From positions 744,001-808,000 of the forward strand of contig CAWINH010000006.1 of assembly GCA_963837425.1 (NCBI GenBank): a stretch of DNA of 64,000 bases, in the 5' to 3' direction. The first letter of the stretch is position 1. Each line of letters starts with the position of its first letter. The notes under the pieces were generated by a model. That model worked only from the letters and a program-made list of their open reading frames with translations. It had not been told where the DNA came from and ran no database searches. The position numbers were made by a program, and so were the translations under genes. The DNA is from CAWINH01 sp963837425. GTDB lineage: Bacteria; Chloroflexota; Limnocylindria; QHBO01. Positions 25,210-33,346 of this stretch are shown piece by piece.

Positions 25210-26081
25210 TGGATGGCCTGCTGCTCCCCCTGCTGCTGTCCGGACTGGCTCTCGTCGCCCCCGTTGGGGTGGGCCTGGTGATGGGCCTGGATCGGCAGGC
25301 CAATGCGGCCGTACAGCGTCGGACGGGCCCGCCGCTGCTCCAGCCCCTCTACGACCTTACAAAGCTCGTGAGCAAGGTGGCGCGACCTGCCGACCGGCTC
25401 ATGGCGGGCCTCGCCGTGGTTCAGATGGGGCTCAGCGCGGCGGCCCTCGTCACCGTGGCGATGGGCGGCGACCTCGTCGTCGCGGTCCTGCTCCTGGGTG
25501 CGGGTCACGTCATGTTCGTGCTGGCCGCCGCCAGCGTGGAGTCGCCATACGCGCAGCTCGGCGCCTCCCGTGAGCTCGTCCTGCTCGTCGCACGCGAGCC
25601 AATCCTCCTCCTCGTGACGCTGGCCTATGCCCAGGCAGCTGGCTCCACCCTCGTGAGTGGGATCGTCCGCGACGGCCCCCTGCTCCTTCAGCTGCCCACG
25701 CTCGGGATTCCGTGCGGGGTCCTGCTGGGGATCGCGCTGCGGAAGTCGCCGTGGGACATCGCCACCTCGCACCACGGTCACCAGGAGCTGGTGAAGGGAT
25801 CGACCACCGAGATGGCCGGCCGCTGGCTCGCCGTCGTGGAGCTCGGTCACTGGTACGAGGTTGCGTTCGTGGTGGTCATCATCGGCCTGGCGGCGGGATC
25901 GGCGATCTGGCTCGGCCTTATGCTCATCGCCCTGGCCTGGGCGGCGGTCGTGCTCATCGACAACGCGGCTCCCCGGGCGACATGGCGGGTGGCGCTGGCC
26001 GCGGCATGGGCGATCGGTGGCGCCGGCGCGGCGGTCTCGCTCTTCCTCGCCGTGCTGGGCGGCGGAGGGCTCGGCACATGA
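25209..26081 (+). CDS. hyfC: Group 4 hydrogenase membrane anchor, HyfC/HycD/NuoH-like
   Basis: 290 residues, about eight helices. NuoH/HycD family traits include QANAAVQRRTGPPLLQPLYD near the N-terminus and the acidic-residue helices VESPYAQLGASREL and VVELGHWYEVAF. This subunit holds the electron-transfer module to the membrane and takes part in the proton path. TGATG overlap upstream and ATGA overlap downstream point to tight stoichiometric coupling. Confidence 0.9.
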   Translation: MDGLLLPLLLSGLALVAPVGVGLVMGLDRQANAAVQRRTGPPLLQPLYDLTKLVSKVARPADRLMAGLAVVQMGLSAAALVTVAMGGDLVVAVLLLGAGHVMFVLAAASVESPYAQLGASRELVLLVAREPILLLVTLAYAQAAGSTLVSGIVRDGPLLLQLPTLGIPCGVLLGIALRKSPWDIATSHHGHQELVKGSTTEMAGRWLAVVELGHWYEVAFVVVIIGLAAGSAIWLGLMLIALAWAAVVLIDNAAPRATWRVALAAAWAIGGAGAAVSLFLAVLGGGGLGT

Positions 26082-26611
26082 TCGGCCCGCGCGAGGCCTG
26101 GAGCAGGTGGGTCCGCAGGTCGCGGATGCGCTCGCCGTGGGTCGTCCATTTCGACTGCGGGGGCTGCAACGGCTGTGACATCGAGATCCTCGACGCGCTG
26201 ACGCCGGTGCACTCCGCCGAGCGCTTTGGCGTCGTGAACGTCGGCGACCCGCGGCAGGCGGACGTCCTGCTGGTGACCGGCCCCGCCAATGCGCGGAACG
26301 CGGCGGTGTTGCGCGAGACGTACGAGCAGATGGCCGAGCCGAAGGCGGTGGTAGCGGTCGGCGCCTGCGCGGCCTATGGCGGGATCTTCAACGGCGCGCC
26401 GAACATCCTGGGCGGCGTGGACCAGATCATCCCGGTGGACGCCCACGTTCCCGGCTGTCCACCTCGCCCGGAGGCGATCCTCGGGGCCGTCCTCGGTGCG
26501 GCGCCCCTCCTCGCCGAACCGCGAGACCGTCACGCGCTGACCCCGGGCGGCGACGAGCCGGCCACGGGAGGAGAACCGACCAGGAAGATCGGATGGGAGG
26601 CCGATGCATGA
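26078..26611 (+). CDS. hyfI: Group 4 hydrogenase small subunit, HyfI/HycG/NuoB-like
   Basis: 177 residues. Binds the proximal [4Fe-4S] cluster next to the NiFe site. The cluster cysteines are Cys30 and Cys33 (DCGGCNGCDIE), Cys97 (VGACAAYGG) and Cys127 (VPGCPPRPE). There is no Tat signal, as expected for group 4 enzymes that face the cytoplasm. The C-terminal tail (about 140-177) is variable. Overlaps both neighbours by 4 nt. Confidence 0.92.
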   Translation: MIGPREAWSRWVRRSRMRSPWVVHFDCGGCNGCDIEILDALTPVHSAERFGVVNVGDPRQADVLLVTGPANARNAAVLRETYEQMAEPKAVVAVGACAAYGGIFNGAPNILGGVDQIIPVDAHVPGCPPRPEAILGAVLGAAPLLAEPRDRHALTPGGDEPATGGEPTRKIGWEADA

Positions 26612-28248
26612 CTGAACGCCATTCGCGCGCGCCATTCGCCGCGCGCAAGATTGCCGCCGCTGAGCTCCCGGCCGCGGCGCAGGAGCTGCGCGACGCCGGC
26701 TGGCGCCTCATCACCGCGTCGACGGTCGTGGGCACCGACGGGCGGCGGGTCCTTTACCACTTCGAGCGCGCCGACGAGCTCAGCCACCTCGAGGTGCGCC
26801 TTGCGCCGGCGGAGAGCGTGCCGTCCATCGGCGCGATCTACCCGGGGTCATTCCTCGTCGAGAATGAGATGAAGGAGCTGCAGGGCCTGCCGATCACCGA
26901 CCTCGCGATCGACTACGGCGGGCGGCTCTTCCGCGACTTCGACGGCGTCGAGTCGCTGGATCCGCTGATTGCCACGAGGGGTGGCGCCGACGCGCTGGAG
27001 GTCGCCGGCGCAATGCGGCTCGACGCCTGCGTGCCGGTGCAGGGAACCCGCGAGGTCCGCGCCACCACGACCCACGTCCCCGACACGGGAGCGACCCTCA
27101 CCCGGCTCGTGCCGTCGGCCTCCGGCAACGGAGGCTCAGCGCTCCTGACCTCGCCGCCGCCGGCGATCGGGACCACCGTCGTTCCCTTCGGTCCACAGCA
27201 CCCGGTGCTCGCAGAGCCGATCCAGCTCGAGCTCACCCTGCGCGACGAGGTCGTGGTGGACGCCACGCCGGGGCTCGGCTTCGTCCACCGCGGCATCGAG
27301 GCGGCGTCGGAGCGCCGCACCTACGCGGAGGACCTTCCGCTCCTCGAGCGGATCTGCGGGATCTGCTCGGTGGCGCACGCGGTGGCCTACGCCCAGGCGG
27401 TTGAGGCGATGGCCGGCGTCGAGATCCCGCGTCGGGCCCGTCTGCTGCGGACCTTCTGGTTCGAGCTGACGCGAGTCCACTCGCATCTGCTCTGGCTGGG
27501 CCTGGCCGCTGACGCCATCGGGTTCGAGGCGCTCTTCCAGTCGTGCTGGCGCATCCGGGAGCAGGTGCTCGACCTCTTCGCGCTCACTGCGGGGAATCGC
27601 GTGATCCTCGGCGTCGTGGCGCTCGGCGGCGTGCGCCGCGACATTGACCCGTCCATGGCCGCGGCCGTTCGTGATGGGCTCGATGCCGTCGAGCGCGGGC
27701 TGGCCGAGCTGGCGCCGCTCGTCGTCGGCAACGAGGCGACCGCCGCACGACTGGCGGGCGTGGCGCCCGTGAGCCGCGACGAGGCGCAACGGCTCGGCCT
27801 GGTTGGGCCGATGGTCCGTGCCTCGGGCGTCGCGAGCGACGTTCGGACGTCGCGGTACGCGGCGTTCGACGAGCTCGACTTCGAGCCGGTCGTCGAGGAG
27901 GGTGGCGATGCGCTGGCGCGGACGGTCGTCCGCTGGCGCGAGGTGCCGGATGCGATTCGGCTCTGCCGCGAGAGCCTCGATCGGCTCCGCGGGCTGCCTT
28001 GGCAGCTCACGGTGCGGGTACCCGAGCACCTGACCGGCCAGGCCACGAGCCGTGTGGAGGCACCGCGCGGTGAGCTGTTCTACTACGTCGTCGCCGACGG
28101 CGGTGTGCACCCGCTGCGGGTCCGCGTGCGGACGCCCACCTTCGCGAACCTGGCGGCCGTGGTGCGGATGCTGCCCGGGACGCAGATGGCGGCGGTCCCG
28201 GTGGGCCTGCTCTCCATCGACCCGTGCCTCAGCTGCACGGAGCGCTGA
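26608..28248 (+). CDS. hyfG: Group 4 [NiFe] hydrogenase large subunit, HyfG/HycE-like
   Basis: 546 residues. The N-terminal about 130 residues match the 30-kDa NuoC-like part (YPGSFLVENEMKELQGLPIT), and the rest is the catalytic subunit. Both NiFe ligand pairs are intact: Cys250/Cys253 in ERICGICSVAHA and Cys540/Cys543 in SIDPCLSCTER, so this is a hydrogenase rather than complex I NuoCD. The protein ends three residues after Cys543, with no C-terminal peptide to be removed by a HycI-type protease. HycE/HyfG carry such an extension; some other group 4 enzymes lack it. Last gene of the operon. Confidence 0.93.
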   Translation: MTERHSRAPFAARKIAAAELPAAAQELRDAGWRLITASTVVGTDGRRVLYHFERADELSHLEVRLAPAESVPSIGAIYPGSFLVENEMKELQGLPITDLAIDYGGRLFRDFDGVESLDPLIATRGGADALEVAGAMRLDACVPVQGTREVRATTTHVPDTGATLTRLVPSASGNGGSALLTSPPPAIGTTVVPFGPQHPVLAEPIQLELTLRDEVVVDATPGLGFVHRGIEAASERRTYAEDLPLLERICGICSVAHAVAYAQAVEAMAGVEIPRRARLLRTFWFELTRVHSHLLWLGLAADAIGFEALFQSCWRIREQVLDLFALTAGNRVILGVVALGGVRRDIDPSMAAAVRDGLDAVERGLAELAPLVVGNEATAARLAGVAPVSRDEAQRLGLVGPMVRASGVASDVRTSRYAAFDELDFEPVVEEGGDALARTVVRWREVPDAIRLCRESLDRLRGLPWQLTVRVPEHLTGQATSRVEAPRGELFYYVVADGGVHPLRVRVRTPTFANLAAVVRMLPGTQMAAVPVGLLSIDPCLSCTER

Positions 28249-28277
28249 GCGCGTCGGTGGCTCGCGGGTGGCAAGAG

Positions 28278-28302
28278 CGGCGCCGCGGATCCCGCGGCGC
28301 CG
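28278..28302. terminator. Hairpin between the hydrogenase operon and a cold-shock gene
   Basis: CGGCGCCGCGG (28278-28288) pairs perfectly with 28292-28302 around a 3-nt loop. It lies 29 bp after the large-subunit stop and 18 bp after the stop of the opposing cold-shock gene, so it could end both transcripts. No U-run on either side, which lowers confidence. Confidence 0.5.
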
Positions 28303-28320
28303 CCAGTCGGATGCGGTCGC

Positions 28321-28524
28321 CTACTCGGCGTGGACGTTCGTGGCGCGTGGTCCGCGCGGACTGGACTCCACATCGAACGTCACCTTCTCGCCCCCGACCA
28401 GGCGGTCGAAGTCGAGCGAGGCGGCGACGCCGTCCCGATGGAAGAAGTAGTCCTTGCCGTCCTCGGCGGTGATGAAACCGAACCCGCGATCCGAGATGAG
28501 CTTCTTGATGGTTCCAGTTGCCAT
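28321..28524 (-). CDS. csp: Cold-shock domain protein (second copy)
   Basis: 67 residues from ATG 28524. RNP1-like GFGFITA (14-20) and RNP2-like YFFHRDG (26-32) are intact. It is about 75 percent similar to the copy at 4490-4693 (both share LDFDRLVGGE). A leader of up to 400 bp is available upstream before the next coding region. Confidence 0.95.
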   Translation of the reverse strand: MATGTIKKLISDRGFGFITAEDGKDYFFHRDGVAASLDFDRLVGGEKVTFDVESSPRGPRATNVHAE

Positions 28525-28710
28525 GTGCGTCGGCACTCCTCAAAAGGGAAATCACTCCGGCACGTCGGCCCCAGCGACCTGTCTCGCCGAAGTCGAAGAG
28601 AGGAGTGATCGTCGTTGCCGCGCGCAGTGCCTGTCGCGGCACCGCGCGCAGGCTACCACAACCGGCCGCGGAGTGGAGTCGCGTCATTCCGGGGCTGCGC
28701 CGCAGCGTGC
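28525..28710. other. Gene-free leader region upstream of the second cold-shock gene
   Basis: No gene is seen. It probably holds the promoter and the long 5' untranslated leader of the cold-shock mRNA on the minus strand; no specific box could be assigned with confidence. Confidence 0.4.
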
Positions 28711-28858
28711 CTAATTCTCGGCCAGCGAGGCGTATCCGTTCCACGGTCGGCTGAGGCCCGGGCGCGGGCGGATATTTCCCGCTCCATGAGAGGTACGCAG
28801 CGCCCTGGCCGAACGCGGGCCCCTTGCGCCGCACAATCGTCAGTCAGTGAGAGGTACC
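28711..28858. repeat. Palindromic repeat cluster 3
   Basis: Units: CTAATTCTCGGCCAGCGAGG near 28711-28730 followed by CGTAT, CCATGAGAGGTAC (28784-28796) and CAGTCAGTGAGAGGTAC (28841-28857). The first is nearly the same as the unit at 34965-34984 in cluster 4. No coding potential; the cluster lies between two minus-strand genes. Confidence 0.7.
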
Positions 28859-28939
28859 GACGCGCCGCGACAAGCACACCGCGACTAGCGCGCCGCGGCA
28901 GGCGCCCGGGCCAGGGATCTCCAGCAAAAGGCGCGCCGC

Positions 28940-29560
28940 CTACTCTTCCAGGCGGAAGGGCGGGTACGGATTGGCCATCAGGAACACGTAGGCGCTGACC
29001 CGCGTCGTCCAGCGCATGGCGCCCCCCACCAGGTCATAGCCCCAGCTCGCGAATCGCCCGTTGGCGAGGACCGGGAACCAGGTGATCAGGTACAGGAACC
29101 CGACCAGGATGTTCAGCAGCCAGATCGCGAACCAGTGTGGGATGGCAAGGAGGGCGCGGGCCATGATGCCGAACAGGGGGATGCCCCACAGCTGGTTCAG
29201 CTCCTGGCGGTCGGGGAGGTCGACCTCGACCGGATAGTTTCCCGGCCGCGCGCTGAACGGTGGATAGGGAGCTGCCATCAGTCCGACCCAGGCCTGGACG
29301 CGGGTCGTCCAGCGCATGTAGCCGCCGATGATCTCGTACCCCCAGCTCGGGTATTCGCCTCGGGTCAGGACCGGGTACCAGGTGATGAGACTCACCAGGA
29401 AGACGACGATCGCGTAGAACCAGAGGATGATGAAATGCGGGATCGCCAGCACTGCACGGGCCGCGATCCCGAAGAAGGGGATCCCCCACAGCCTGTTGAG
29501 TTCCTGCTCGCGATCGAATCGGACGTTGACGGGGTAGCCGATGGTGGGCGCGGCCTCCAC
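28940..29560 (-). CDS. Tandem DUF4389 membrane protein
   Basis: 206 residues from GTG 29560, which has GAGGAGGT 13-17 nt upstream. Two consecutive DUF4389 units are present: YPVNVRFDREQELNRLWGIP (about 9-28) and YPVEVDLPDRQELNQLWGIP (about 109-128). Each is followed by a hydrophobic helix (FIILWFYAIVVFLVSLITWY; FAIWLLNILVGFLYLITWF) and the WTTRV box. The duplication is clear by eye. Function unknown; the family is common in Actinobacteria and Chloroflexota. Confidence 0.85.
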   Translation of the reverse strand: MEAAPTIGYPVNVRFDREQELNRLWGIPFFGIAARAVLAIPHFIILWFYAIVVFLVSLITWYPVLTRGEYPSWGYEIIGGYMRWTTRVQAWVGLMAAPYPPFSARPGNYPVEVDLPDRQELNQLWGIPLFGIMARALLAIPHWFAIWLLNILVGFLYLITWFPVLANGRFASWGYDLVGGAMRWTTRVSAYVFLMANPYPPFRLEE

Positions 29561-29605
29561 GGAAGCACCTCCTCGTATGCGGGACGGCACGCACACGAGG
29601 ATACG

Positions 29606-30871
29606 CTAGCCGGTGGCGTCCTCCACGGGCCGGTTCGAACCGGCCTGGGCCCACAGCGACGCAGAGAGCACCACGATCATCAGCAGGAGGCCGATCCCCA
29701 TGGTCGGGGCGAAGATCTGCTTCACGATCTCGTTCTGCGCGGTCCCGCCCGCCTGGTACTCGCCAAAGGTGCGGGTATCGAGCAGGAGGCCGACCAGGAA
29801 GCCCACCAGGCCGATGTTGACGGCCCAGAAGATCGCGCCTGCGACGAGCCCCGAGAGACGGTGGCCGACGCTCTCGCCGAGAAACAGGATGCTCCCGACC
29901 AGCGCATTCGTCATCACGCCAATGAAGACCGCGTGATCCGACGCGATCCCGAGCCCGGCCGGTGTCGCGTTGATATCGCCCTGGTTGGCGATCACCGTTC
30001 CGATGAGGGCGACGACGAGGACGACGTCGACGCCGATGAAGACGGCGCTGGCCGCGAAGTGGCGCCCGCTGCCGCTCGCCAGCCATGAGACGCGGCTCAC
30101 GGGTCCGCCCAGCCGGCGGGCGAAGAACCCAACGGCCAGGATCTCGAATAGCAGAGAAAGGGGCAGCAGCGCGTCGAGCGCGAACATCAGCGCGGCCATG
30201 GTCACCAGCCCGGCGGCGATGAGGAACGAGATCTGCGCCACGCCACCGCGGCTCACGTCGGCCGCGCCGCCCTTCAGGCGCCACTCGGCCACGACCATCC
30301 CGAACAGGATGAGGTAGCTGAACGCCATGGCCACCACGTGGGCGCCAATGGGATCGCCGTTCGTCGGGAAGATCGCGGCGTCGGTCGCGAGCTGGATCTG
30401 GATCAGCGTCCCGATCGTGCCGCCCAGGAGCAGCATGATCACCGCCGTCAGGATGCCGAGGCGGGCCATGGTCATCCGGGTTGCCCGCAGCGCCACCCAG
30501 ATCCAGCCCAGGAACCAGACGATCGTCGTCAGCACCGGGACGGCCAGGACGGCCCGCCAGAAGAGGACGCCGCTGTAGAAGGCCACGATGTAGGCCGCGA
30601 CGCTCGCCACCGCCAGCAGGCCGAGGGCCCGCGTCGCGCCGGGGCTGACCGGGGCGTCGCCGTCATCCGAGAAGATCCACAGAGTGGTGGCTATGACGCC
30701 GAGCGTGAGCCAGCCCAGTGTGCCGGCGTGAACGTGGGTGAGCAGCTGATCCCGGTTGAAATTCACGAGGTCGAGCCCGTTGAGGATGCCGATCACCACC
30801 GTGACCACGAAGATCAGCAGGGCGACCTGGTAGATGGCGCGGATCACCGGCGCGTAGGGCGAGGTTCGCAT
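29606..30871 (-). CDS. Twelve-helix membrane protein resembling heme-copper oxidase subunit I
   Basis: 421 residues from ATG 30871 with AGGAGT upstream. About twelve helices. RDQLLTHVHAGTLGWLTLG (His46, His48) resembles the low-spin-heme region of cbb3/NOR-type subunit I proteins, and other helices contain GDPIGAHVVAMAFSYLILFG and SDHAVFIGVMTN. The full set of six histidines needed for two hemes and copper is not evident, so respiratory oxidase activity is doubtful. It may be a heme b protein or NO/oxygen sensor-like relative. 45 bp upstream of the DUF4389 gene on the same strand. Confidence 0.6.
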   Translation of the reverse strand: MRTSPYAPVIRAIYQVALLIFVVTVVIGILNGLDLVNFNRDQLLTHVHAGTLGWLTLGVIATTLWIFSDDGDAPVSPGATRALGLLAVASVAAYIVAFYSGVLFWRAVLAVPVLTTIVWFLGWIWVALRATRMTMARLGILTAVIMLLLGGTIGTLIQIQLATDAAIFPTNGDPIGAHVVAMAFSYLILFGMVVAEWRLKGGAADVSRGGVAQISFLIAAGLVTMAALMFALDALLPLSLLFEILAVGFFARRLGGPVSRVSWLASGSGRHFAASAVFIGVDVVLVVALIGTVIANQGDINATPAGLGIASDHAVFIGVMTNALVGSILFLGESVGHRLSGLVAGAIFWAVNIGLVGFLVGLLLDTRTFGEYQAGGTAQNEIVKQIFAPTMGIGLLLMIVVLSASLWAQAGSNRPVEDATG

Positions 30872-31001
30872 GGCTGGCACTCCTCCTTCGCGCGATATTC
30901 TGCACTTCGTGCGGTCCCCCTCCCCACGGATGCGCGTCCCGGCCGGTCGGGAATTCTCGGAGCCGAAGGCGGTGCCCGGGACGTCGCGCTAGCATCGGCT
31001 G

Positions 31002-31547
31002 GTGCAGGAGCGGGATGCGGTCATCACCTCAGAGCGGCTGCGGATGCCGATCCTGACGCGGGACCAGCTCGAGCGGCTGGCCGGCGGGGACGGCGTTTCG
31101 GTAGCCCGCGAGCTCGGGGCCTCGCTCAGCGACGAGTGGGTCGGCGACGTGCGAGGCCTCGCCCGCCGGCGCGCCGCGCAGCTCGGGCAACGCCCGGTCG
31201 ATGGCCCCTGGCTCCTCCGCCCGATAATCCTCGCCGACGGCAATGAGGCGATCGGCTACCTGAACTTCCATAGCGCGCCGGACGAACGGGGCATGGTCGA
31301 GATCGGCTACACGTTGCTGCCCGCGGCCCGCAGACGCGGCTACGCGATCGAGGCCGTCGCGGCCATGCTGGCGTGGGCCCGGCGAGTCCACGGCGTTCGC
31401 ATCCTGCGCGCCAGCGTTGCGCCCGACAACGAGCGCTCGCTCAACCTTGTCACGAAGCTCGGCCTCGTCCAGGTCGGGGAGCAGTGGGATTCCACCGATG
31501 GCCTGGAGCTCGTCTACGAACGCGAGTTTTCGACTGATGAACGCTGA
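31002..31547 (+). CDS. GNAT-family N-acetyltransferase
   Basis: 181 residues from GTG 31002. The acetyl-CoA site appears as LLPAARRRGYAIEAVAAMLA (motif A, R/Q-x-x-G-x-A type), followed by the ILRASVAPDNERSLNLVTKL motif B. It is RimJ-like in layout, so an amine or N-terminal substrate is likely, but the target is unknown. Overlaps the next gene by 11 nt. Confidence 0.87.
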   Translation: MQERDAVITSERLRMPILTRDQLERLAGGDGVSVARELGASLSDEWVGDVRGLARRRAAQLGQRPVDGPWLLRPIILADGNEAIGYLNFHSAPDERGMVEIGYTLLPAARRRGYAIEAVAAMLAWARRVHGVRILRASVAPDNERSLNLVTKLGLVQVGEQWDSTDGLELVYEREFSTDER

Positions 31548-32436
31548 TCCGCCGCTCACGATCCGGGAGGTCCCGGGCATCCGGGTCGGCCACTCGACCG
31601 ACGCGGTGGGACGGACCGGCTGCACGGTGGTCCTCGCGACGGGCGGGGCGGTCGCCGGGGTCGACGTGCGGGGATCGGCGCCGGGCACCCGCGAGACCGA
31701 CCTCCTGCGACCGACCGCGCTCGTCGAGCGGATCGACGCCATCTGCCTGGCCGGCGGATCGGCCTTCGGGTTGGCCGCGGCGGACGGGGTCATGCGCTGG
31801 CTCGCGGAGCGCGGAGTCGGATTCGATGCGGGCGTGCGCCGGGTGCCGATCGTGCCGGCCGCGATCATCTTCGACCTGGGGGTCGGGTCCGCGGACGCCG
31901 CGCCCGGGCCCGGGGCGGGCAACGCAGCCTGCGAGGACGCCGAGGCAGGCGGGAGCCAGCTCGAAGGCGCGGTCGGGGCCGGCACCGGGGCCACCGTCGG
32001 CAAGCTGGCCGGGGCCGAGCACGCGAGCCGGGGCGGTGTCGGCTCCGCGGCGGAACGATTGGCCGACGGCACCACGCTCGGCGCCCTGGTGGTGAACAAC
32101 GCGATCGGCAGCGTCGTGGGACGTGACGGGCGGATCCTCGCCGGCCCCTCGGGCGCGGGCGGTCCGCCGCCGCCCGCGGGTCAGAGCACGGTGCTGGCGG
32201 TGCTGGCCACCGACGCCGCCCTCGACCGCGCCGCGTGCCGGAAGCTCGCGGAGCTCGCGCACGACGGAGTGGCGCAGGCCATCTCGCCGCCACATACCCT
32301 GCTGGACGGTGACGTGGCGTTCGCCATGGCCACCGGGCTGGGCCCCCCGCCCGATGGGCTCGACGGGCTGTTGCGGCTCGGCGCCGCGGCGGTCGACGTC
32401 GTGCGGAGCGCGCTCGAGCGGAGCGTCCGAGCCTAG
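31537..32436 (+). CDS. P1-family (DmpA-type) aminopeptidase
   Basis: 299 residues from ATG 31537. N-terminal-nucleophile peptidases of this family self-cleave to alpha and beta chains. Family features are VPGIRVGHSTD at the start, AICLAGGSAFGLAAADGVMR, and GTTLGALVVNNAIG around the expected cleavage region. The nucleophile appears to be Thr or a later residue rather than the Ser of DmpA, so the cleavage point is uncertain. The stop overlaps the convergent panB gene by 4 nt. Confidence 0.82.
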   Translation: MNADPPLTIREVPGIRVGHSTDAVGRTGCTVVLATGGAVAGVDVRGSAPGTRETDLLRPTALVERIDAICLAGGSAFGLAAADGVMRWLAERGVGFDAGVRRVPIVPAAIIFDLGVGSADAAPGPGAGNAACEDAEAGGSQLEGAVGAGTGATVGKLAGAEHASRGGVGSAAERLADGTTLGALVVNNAIGSVVGRDGRILAGPSGAGGPPPPAGQSTVLAVLATDAALDRAACRKLAELAHDGVAQAISPPHTLLDGDVAFAMATGLGPPPDGLDGLLRLGAAAVDVVRSALERSVRA

Positions 32437-33320
32437 AGCCAGTCGTCCCCGGCGAGGACGCCGGGCGCAACCTCCGACTCGAAGAGGGCGAGCTCCTCGT
32501 CGCTGATCCGGTACGTGTGCTCGTCGGCCGGGAAGGTGCCGGCCCGGACCTCTGCGGCAAAGGTGGTCAGGCCGCGCCGGATCTCCTCGCCGATGGCCGC
32601 GAACTGCTTCACGAAGCGCGGCGTGCGGCCGGCGGTGATCCCCAGCAGGTCATGCCAGACGAGGACCTGGCCGGAGCACCTGGCTCCGGCGCCGATGCCG
32701 ATCGTCGGGATGCGCAGGGCCTCGGTGATCCTGGCCGCCACCGGTTCCGGCACGGCCTCGAGCACGATCGCGAAGCAGCCGGCCGCCTGGAGCGCCAGCG
32801 CATCGGTGTAGAGCTGGCGGGCCTTCACCGCGGTGCGGCCCTGGGCCTTGAAGCCGCCGAGCGCGGTGGCCGTCTGCGGGGTCAGGCCGATGTGGCCCAT
32901 GACCGGGATCCCGGCGCTGGCGATCGCGCGAGCGCGGGCGACCATCGGCCCCGCGCCCTCGAGCTTCACACCCTCGGCTCCAGCCTCTTTCACGAGGCGC
33001 AGCGCGTTGCGGACCGCCTCCTCGTCGTTGACCTGGAAGGCTCCCAGCGGCAGGTCGACCAGGAAGAAGGCGCGGCTCGTCCCGCGGCGAGCGGCACGCG
33101 CCAGCATGACCATCTCGTCCATGCTGATTGGCGTCGTGTCCGGGTAGCCCAGGACGTTGTTCGCGGCGGAGTCGCCCACGAAGACGATGTCGATTCCGGC
33201 CTCGTCCGCCAGCCGCGCGCTCGGATGGTCGTAGGCGGTGACCATCACGATCGGGGTTCCGCTTTCCCTCAGATCGGCCAGGTCTCCCAGCCTGACCTTC
33301 TCCGTCGGCGCCGTGCTCAT
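32433..33320 (-). CDS. panB: Ketopantoate hydroxymethyltransferase
   Basis: 295 residues from ATG 33320 (ATG 33332 also possible). First step of pantothenate synthesis: ketoisovalerate plus methylene-tetrahydrofolate gives ketopantoate. Signatures are MVTAYDHPSARLADEAGID, VGDSAANNVLGY (metal Asp), PVMGHIGLTPQ, EAVPEPVAARIT and IGIGAGARCSGQVLVWHD. Complete length. Followed upstream by panC at a 26-bp gap on the same strand. Confidence 0.95.
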   Translation of the reverse strand: MSTAPTEKVRLGDLADLRESGTPIVMVTAYDHPSARLADEAGIDIVFVGDSAANNVLGYPDTTPISMDEMVMLARAARRGTSRAFFLVDLPLGAFQVNDEEAVRNALRLVKEAGAEGVKLEGAGPMVARARAIASAGIPVMGHIGLTPQTATALGGFKAQGRTAVKARQLYTDALALQAAGCFAIVLEAVPEPVAARITEALRIPTIGIGAGARCSGQVLVWHDLLGITAGRTPRFVKQFAAIGEEIRRGLTTFAAEVRAGTFPADEHTYRISDEELALFESEVAPGVLAGDDWL

Positions 33321-33346
33321 GCTTGCCCGCATCCGTGCTAGGGGTT

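Noticed and set aside
26608..28248. Complex I NuoC/D subunit
   Set aside because: Both NiFe-binding CxxC motifs (Cys250/253 and Cys540/543) are intact; NuoD has lost them.
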